From NCBI GenBank assembly GCA_910578715.1, contig CAJTRL010000036.1, forward strand, positions 1 to 36,839: DNA of 36,839 nt, in the 5' to 3' direction. Of the stretch, positions 33,255-36,839 are shown in pieces (the stretch's first letter is position 1; each line of letters opens with the position of its first letter). The translations under genes were made by a program, and so were the position numbers. The notes under the pieces are model-generated. The model had not been told where the DNA came from and made no database searches. It was given only the letters and a program-made list of their open reading frames with translations. The DNA is from an uncultured Lachnospiraceae bacterium. Lineage in GTDB: Bacteria; Bacillota; Clostridia; Lachnospirales; Lachnospiraceae.

Positions 33255-33334
33255 AATGAGCCACTGGGGATTTCAAACTGGGGTCGAATCCCCTTTCCAC
33301 TTCATTGTCTACTTTAATGAGCCACTGGGGATTC
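33255..33334. repeat. 18-bp duplication of the tRNA-Lys 3' end
   Basis: AATGAGCCACTGGGGATT occurs at 33255-33272 and again at 33316-33333, the second lying in the acceptor/T-arm end of tRNA-Lys. The copies are 61 bases apart. The extra copy sits in a stretch that also forms a 7-bp stem (GGGGATT with AATCCCC). Confidence 0.8.
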
Positions 33335-33390
33335 GAACCCCAGACAACTTGATTAAAAGTCAAGTGCTCTACCACCTGAGCTAGTGGCCC
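33318..33390 (-). tRNA. tRNA-Lys (anticodon TTT)
   Basis: A 73-base cloverleaf. The acceptor stem is GGGCCAC with GTGGCTC (one G-U), the D-arm is AGCTCAGGTGGTAGAGC and the anticodon stem is CTTGA/TCAAG around CTTTTAA. The T-arm is GGGGTTCGAATCCCC with discriminator A. CCA is not encoded. It lies 23 bases after tRNA-Phe and shares its transcript. Confidence 0.96.
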
Positions 33391-33413
33391 ATAGCAATAT
33401 TTAGAAAACAAAA

Positions 33414-33486
<73 letters not shown>

Positions 33487-33500
33487 AGCTTGCGGAATTT

Positions 33501-33529
33501 ATTTTACCCTCTGCCGGATAAAATGTCAA
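33501..33529 (-). promoter_or_regulatory. Promoter of the tRNA-Phe/tRNA-Lys unit
   Basis: On the minus strand: TTGACA (33529-33524), a 17-base spacer and TAAAAT (33506-33501), followed by the tRNA 14 bases on. Confidence 0.85.
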
Positions 33530-33563
33530 CTCATTCTTTCCTTAAATAATTGTCCTTAAAATT

Positions 33564-33588
33564 ATCTAATCAGACCGTCTAATTAGAC
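33564..33588. promoter_or_regulatory. Tandem palindromes upstream of the FIST gene
   Basis: ATCTAATCAGAC (33564-33575) and GTCTAATTAGAC (33577-33588) are adjacent 12-base units separated by one base. The second is a perfect palindrome and the first a near-palindrome. They look like a double operator for a dimeric regulator and lie between the tRNA promoter and the FIST promoter. Confidence 0.6.
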
Positions 33589-33634
33589 AATCTCATCATA
33601 AATAAAAGTATAATGCCAGTTTTTGCATTAACAG

Positions 33635-33664
33635 TTGATTTTTTCTATTTACCTAAAGTATAAT
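33635..33664 (+). promoter_or_regulatory. Promoter of the FIST-chemoreceptor operon
   Basis: TTGATT (33635-33640), an 18-base spacer and a perfect TATAAT (33659-33664) precede the gene by about 45 bases. A second TATAAT at 33609-33614 has no good -35 box. Confidence 0.65.
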
Positions 33665-33711
33665 ACTCTCTGATATTATTTCAAATATATACAGAAATGA
33701 GGAATGAGATA

Positions 33712-34767
33712 TTGAAACAGTTTTTTGGAATGAGCCAGAACGGTAATTTACAGGATGCCGTTCATGGCCTGAACAACCCCCAATTTATTATGCTGTTATC
33801 CAATGCTGACCAGTTTGAAAAGCACGTCGCCGAATTGGAAAAGCTATTTCCCCAAATTCCAAGTATCGGCTGTATCGGCATGAGTTATGATACCCGGATT
33901 GTAGAAAAGGGCGTCGGTATCATCGCTTTTACAGAAGGCGTCAGCGCGGCGGCCAATGTGCTGGAAGAAGTGTCCACGATGCCGGTAAAATATATTGAAA
34001 GGCTGAAACAGGACGTCAAAAAGGTAAACGCATCTCCCAAAGATACCGTATGTATCGACTTTTGTTCCGGCAATGACGCCTGTGTATTAACCACCATATA
34101 CAGCGTATTGGGACCGGCAAACATCTCTCTCGTCGGCGGAACCGGAGATGCCGGTAAAGTATCTGCAAACGGCAAAGTGTATCAGGATGCAGTCGCTTAC
34201 GCAATTGTCAAGAATAACAATGGCCGGGTTAAAACTTATAAAGAAAATATCTATCATCAAATGGGCAATTATAATTTTATTGCCTCCAAGACAGACAAGG
34301 CGAATTATCTTATCGGCGAATTAAACGGCCGCCCTGCCAAACAGGTATATCAGGATATCCTGCATGTTACGGAACAGGAAATCCAGACGCAGACCTTTAA
34401 AAATCCCTTTGGGAAAATAAACGGACACGATACTTGTATCATCTCCATCAAAGAAGTGACCGGAAATGCACTGACCTGTTTCCGCCAGGTAAACGACTCA
34501 GATGTTCTCATTATGCTGGAACTGGGAGATTATAAGGAAACCGTGCGGGAAACTATCCAGGCAATACATAATGATTTTCCTCATCCTTCCGCAGTATTTT
34601 CCGTAAACTGTCTGTTCCGCTATCTGTTGTTCACTGAAAACAACTATATGCAGGATTACTTACAGGAAATGAGCGCACTCGGAAACCATGTCGGTCTCGT
34701 CGGATATGGCGAACACTACAACAACCGATTTGTAAATCAGTCCATGACATGCGTTGCATTTGAATAG
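33712..34767 (+). CDS. FIST-domain sensory protein
   Basis: A 351-residue soluble protein with the FIST_N fold (about 1-200) and a FIST_C domain (about 210-340). FIST domains are sensor modules thought to bind small ligands such as amino acids. Recognisable parts are the FFGMSQNGNLQDAVHGL start, SIGCIGMSYDTRIVEKGVGIIAF, ISLVGGTGDAG and the C-terminal SVNCLFRYLLF block. No membrane segment or signal peptide is present. I place the start at the TTG at 33712, where GAGGA lies eight bases upstream; the ATG at 33697 has no site. It is followed 10 bases later by a chemoreceptor gene, so it is probably the ligand-sensing partner of that protein. Confidence 0.85.
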   Translation: MKQFFGMSQNGNLQDAVHGLNNPQFIMLLSNADQFEKHVAELEKLFPQIPSIGCIGMSYDTRIVEKGVGIIAFTEGVSAAANVLEEVSTMPVKYIERLKQDVKKVNASPKDTVCIDFCSGNDACVLTTIYSVLGPANISLVGGTGDAGKVSANGKVYQDAVAYAIVKNNNGRVKTYKENIYHQMGNYNFIASKTDKANYLIGELNGRPAKQVYQDILHVTEQEIQTQTFKNPFGKINGHDTCIISIKEVTGNALTCFRQVNDSDVLIMLELGDYKETVRETIQAIHNDFPHPSAVFSVNCLFRYLLFTENNYMQDYLQEMSALGNHVGLVGYGEHYNNRFVNQSMTCVAFE

Positions 34768-34777
34768 GGGGATGAAT

Positions 34778-35701
34778 ATGTTATTTAAAAATAAATCTCA
34801 ACATACAGAAAAAAGCCTGAGTCCCGTTCTGCATGTAACGGACAGTCTGAAAACATACCAGCAGGACCTTGTGCAGAATGAAGTAACTTCCTTAAAAGAG
34901 CTGAGCCTTGTAAGCAGTTCTTTCGGTCATGTGCTTTCCGAAGCGGACAGTTTCCAGCAGACATTACAGGATTTTGACCAGACTTTTTCCAATATTAACC
35001 AGGTATCGGGCCAGTTCGCAACGGTCAAGGAGGATATTTCCCAGTCGGTTATTCAGGCGCAGAACGGCGTGGAAGAGTTGAAAAACAGCTCTTTACAGGT
35101 AGAGGCTTCTTTTGGGGAAATGGATAGCACTTTTGCAGAGTTTCAGTCCTCTGTCAAAAAAATCCGTTCCTATATGAATAAAATCGTATCTATTGCTGAG
35201 CAGACCAATATTCTCGCTTTGAACGCATCTATCGAGGCGGCCAAAGCCGGGGAACGGGGAAAAGGGTTCTCGGTAGTTGCCACTGAAGTGAAATCCTTAG
35301 CGGATGAAATCAAAGGGCTGGCCGCTGAAGTAAATTCCGGCATTAACGATGTGGAACAGGGAACGGAAAAATTAAATGCCAGCATTGATACTTCCCATCA
35401 GGCATTGGAGCAGAGTCTCAGCAAAGTAGATGAAACGTACGGAATGTTTCACAACATTACCGAAATGGCGGAAGAAGCCACTTCCGTACAGGCGGAAATT
35501 AACGGCGTAATCGATGATTCCAAGCGCTCTCTTCAGGTATTATGCGGATATTTCGATAAAATCAGAAAACAGTATCAGGAAGTCGTACAGCACATTAATC
35601 ATGCGCGAATTTTAGGCACTACCAAAAGCAGTATGTTCGAAGATGTGGACAATATGCTTTCACAGATTCCGCATATCATCAAAGATTATATGGAAAAATA
35701 A
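34778..35701 (+). CDS. Soluble methyl-accepting chemotaxis protein
   Basis: A 307-residue chemoreceptor signalling protein with no transmembrane segment, HAMP or sensory domain. The conserved hairpin tip that binds CheA/CheW is present at residues 141-170 (EQTNILALNASIEAAKAGER and GKGFSVVATEV), flanked by long heptad-type helices. It is shorter than typical receptors. It must receive its input from another protein, and the FIST protein encoded 10 bases upstream is the obvious candidate. The ATG at 34778 is chosen because AGGGGG precedes it at good distance. A terminator follows. Confidence 0.9.
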   Translation: MLFKNKSQHTEKSLSPVLHVTDSLKTYQQDLVQNEVTSLKELSLVSSSFGHVLSEADSFQQTLQDFDQTFSNINQVSGQFATVKEDISQSVIQAQNGVEELKNSSLQVEASFGEMDSTFAEFQSSVKKIRSYMNKIVSIAEQTNILALNASIEAAKAGERGKGFSVVATEVKSLADEIKGLAAEVNSGINDVEQGTEKLNASIDTSHQALEQSLSKVDETYGMFHNITEMAEEATSVQAEINGVIDDSKRSLQVLCGYFDKIRKQYQEVVQHINHARILGTTKSSMFEDVDNMLSQIPHIIKDYMEK

Positions 35702-35731
35702 ACTTCCGGACATTCTTTTCCAGATAGCAGA

Positions 35732-35757
35732 AAGCACAGGCCCGACAGCCTGTGCTT
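35732..35757 (+). other. Stem-loop after the chemoreceptor gene
   Basis: AAGCACAGGC and GCCTGTGCTT form a perfect 10-bp stem with a 6-base loop. It lies just upstream of the main terminator and could protect the 3' end or terminate weakly. Confidence 0.6.
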
Positions 35758-35761
35758 CTAT

Positions 35762-35794
35762 AAAAGCGGCCTCATTGTGCATGGGCCGCTTTTT
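35762..35794. terminator. Bidirectional terminator between chemoreceptor and amidase
   Basis: AAAGCGGCC and GGCCGCTTT pair around a 15-base loop, with a T5 tail on the plus strand and TTTTA on the minus strand. It can serve both convergent genes. Confidence 0.85.
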
Positions 35795-35827
35795 ATGTAA
35801 TAGAAAAGTATTCTTTGAAGGTATCGG

Positions 35828-36838
35828 TTATTGATGTTCGGCTTTATAAGCCTCCACATCGGCAAGCAGTTTCTCCCAGGCGTCTTCATGGTCTACATAA
35901 TACAAGGGACACTTTTTGCCGCCGCAGTCATAATGCCGTAAAATATCCCCGCTCTCCAAATGATATTTCTGCTCCAGCCACGCCAGCAAATGTACGAGAG
36001 AATCATAAGTCTCCTGTGTAAACTTCCCGTCTTTATCCAGATAACAGCATTCAATCGAAATGGAATCCTCGTTTCTTGTCATAACCGCATATGCCTGTTC
36101 ATCTAACGGCATACACTGAACGATTTCCCCTTCATATCCAATGATAAAATGTGCGCTGGCTGACCTTTCCTGTGTTTCGGCAAGATTGGCAAAATAACTT
36201 CTGTTCTGCATTGCGCTCGTTTTCGGATTCGCCGTATAATGCACAAAAATACTGTTCACCTGGGGCAGCTTTGTTCCCGGCCTTGAAAAATCATTGATTT
36301 CCAGAAAATCCTCCACAATATCCGGCTGCGTTATTCCGCCCTCTTCTTCTTTCTCCACGATGATTTCTTTCGTCGCCGGAACTGCCCGGCGTTTCGCTTC
36401 TTCTTTCGTATACTCATGTACCAGGTCTACCGCCATATAAGAAATCATAAGACACAGGATAACTGCACAGAGCGATATCGTTTTACGCAGAAATGAACGC
36501 TTTTTCGCTGCCTTCTTTCGCTTTTTGGACTTCGGTTTTCTTCCGGGCTCTTCCATCCAGTCCTGACCTATGATTTCTACATCCCAGTCTTCTTCCGGCG
36601 GCCGCACTGCCCTTCTGCGTCTGACCGGCTCCGCCATTCTTCTCTGACCGATTTCGATAGGTTCCACCGTCCTGCGGTTTCTGGCATAGGCCTCTGCCTC
36701 GCCCGCCTTGCGGCTTTGTCCGGCATAGGGCTCCACTCCGCCCGCCCTGCGGCTTCGTCCGGCATAGGACTCCTCTGTGCCCGTCCTGCGGCTTCGTCCG
36801 GCATAGGACTCCTCTGTGCCCGCCCTGCGGCTTCGTCC
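35828..36838 (-). CDS. Membrane-anchored N-acetylmuramoyl-L-alanine amidase (5' end beyond window)
   Basis: The frame stays open to the right edge, so the N-terminus is missing. Counting from the GTG at 36736, residues 1-80 are cytoplasmic, very Arg/Lys-rich and disordered. A single membrane anchor lies at about 83-104 and the amidase_2 (PGRP-like) domain at about 145-300. Probable zinc ligands are H166 in FVHYTAN, H268 in RHYDCGG and C276 in KKCP. The enzyme would cut the bond between MurNAc and the stem peptide, outside the membrane. The 34 codons upstream of that GTG continue a 13-residue basic repeat, so the GTG is probably not the true start. Confidence 0.85.
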   Translation of the reverse strand, partial: GRSRRAGTEESYAGRSRRTGTEESYAGRSRRAGGVEPYAGQSRKAGEAEAYARNRRTVEPIEIGQRRMAEPVRRRRAVRPPEEDWDVEIIGQDWMEEPGRKPKSKKRKKAAKKRSFLRKTISLCAVILCLMISYMAVDLVHEYTKEEAKRRAVPATKEIIVEKEEEGGITQPDIVEDFLEINDFSRPGTKLPQVNSIFVHYTANPKTSAMQNRSYFANLAETQERSASAHFIIGYEGEIVQCMPLDEQAYAVMTRNEDSISIECCYLDKDGKFTQETYDSLVHLLAWLEQKYHLESGDILRHYDCGGKKCPLYYVDHEDAWEKLLADVEAYKAEHQ

Positions 36839-36839
36839 G
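36683..36839. repeat. 39-bp coding minisatellite in the amidase N-terminal region
   Basis: GGCATAGG recurs at 36683, 36722, 36761 and 36800, a period of exactly 39 bases, with near-identical units toward the right edge. Each unit encodes 13 residues of the form YAGRSRRAGTEES. The tract probably continues outside the window. Confidence 0.88.

Noticed and set aside
33635..33690. Motility sigma factor (SigD-type) promoter for the FIST-chemoreceptor genes
   Set aside because: CTAAA and CTGATAT are present but only 12 bases apart, too close for that promoter class; a sigma-A fit is better.

Overview
The window looks like a chromosomal segment from a spore-forming, gut-type Clostridia, most likely a Lachnospiraceae relative. 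The evidence is moderate GC content, strong AGGAGG-type ribosome binding sites, SpmA and RicT homologues, a FabK-based fatty acid cluster, and a large plant-polysaccharide locus with a CUT1 transporter that has no ATPase of its own. Almost everything lies on the minus strand. The exception is one two-gene sensory unit near the right end.

Layout, left to right. (1) 1-1003: a non-coding stretch with an unexplained multi-segment hairpin, then an orphan spmA. (2) 1135-14349: a hemicellulose (arabinoxylan/arabinan) utilisation locus. One operon, promoter near 8652-8629, runs permease, permease, binding protein, GH127, GH39. A second, promoter near 12187-12159, runs GH51 arabinofuranosidase then carboxylesterase. 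A LacI regulator and a KDPG aldolase fused to a VOC domain lie upstream. The two operon promoters carry nearly identical 14-bp LacI-type operators just downstream of consensus -35/-10 boxes. (3) 14450-15865: a polytopic membrane protein of unknown role. (4) 16020-22988: a fatty acid synthesis cluster, acpP-fabK-(terminator)-fabD-fabG-fabF-fabZ-flavin oxidoreductase-fabH. Two TTTGA-N3-TCAAA palindromes (FabT-like) precede acpP and fabD, but no regulator gene and no acetyl-CoA carboxylase genes are present. (5) 23108-30186: the Firmicutes yaaO-holB-ricT-rsmI neighbourhood, with a guanylate-kinase-like protein where thymidylate kinase sits in Bacillus. The decarboxylase here carries two coding minisatellites. 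(6) 30331-32990: a CgeB-like glycosyltransferase, an HD hydrolase and a HEAT-repeat protein. (7) 33183-33529: tRNA-Phe and tRNA-Lys with a duplicated tRNA-Lys 3' end. (8) 33712-35701 (plus strand): a FIST-domain sensor followed by a soluble methyl-accepting chemotaxis protein. (9) 35828 to the window end: a membrane-anchored amidase, cut off at its N-terminus, with 13-residue basic repeats.

How it fits together: the sugar locus would import arabinoxylan or arabinan fragments, remove arabinose (GH51, GH127) and xylose (GH39) and de-esterify them, under LacI-type control. The aldolase hints that uronates are handled as well. The fab, holB-ricT and tRNA parts are housekeeping. No mobile element, prophage or CRISPR array was seen. 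I did not find a clearly new multi-gene system. The least explained items are the regulatory palindromes, the coding minisatellites, the FIST-chemoreceptor pair, the Cys-cluster flavin oxidoreductase in the fab operon, and the structured non-coding hairpins.
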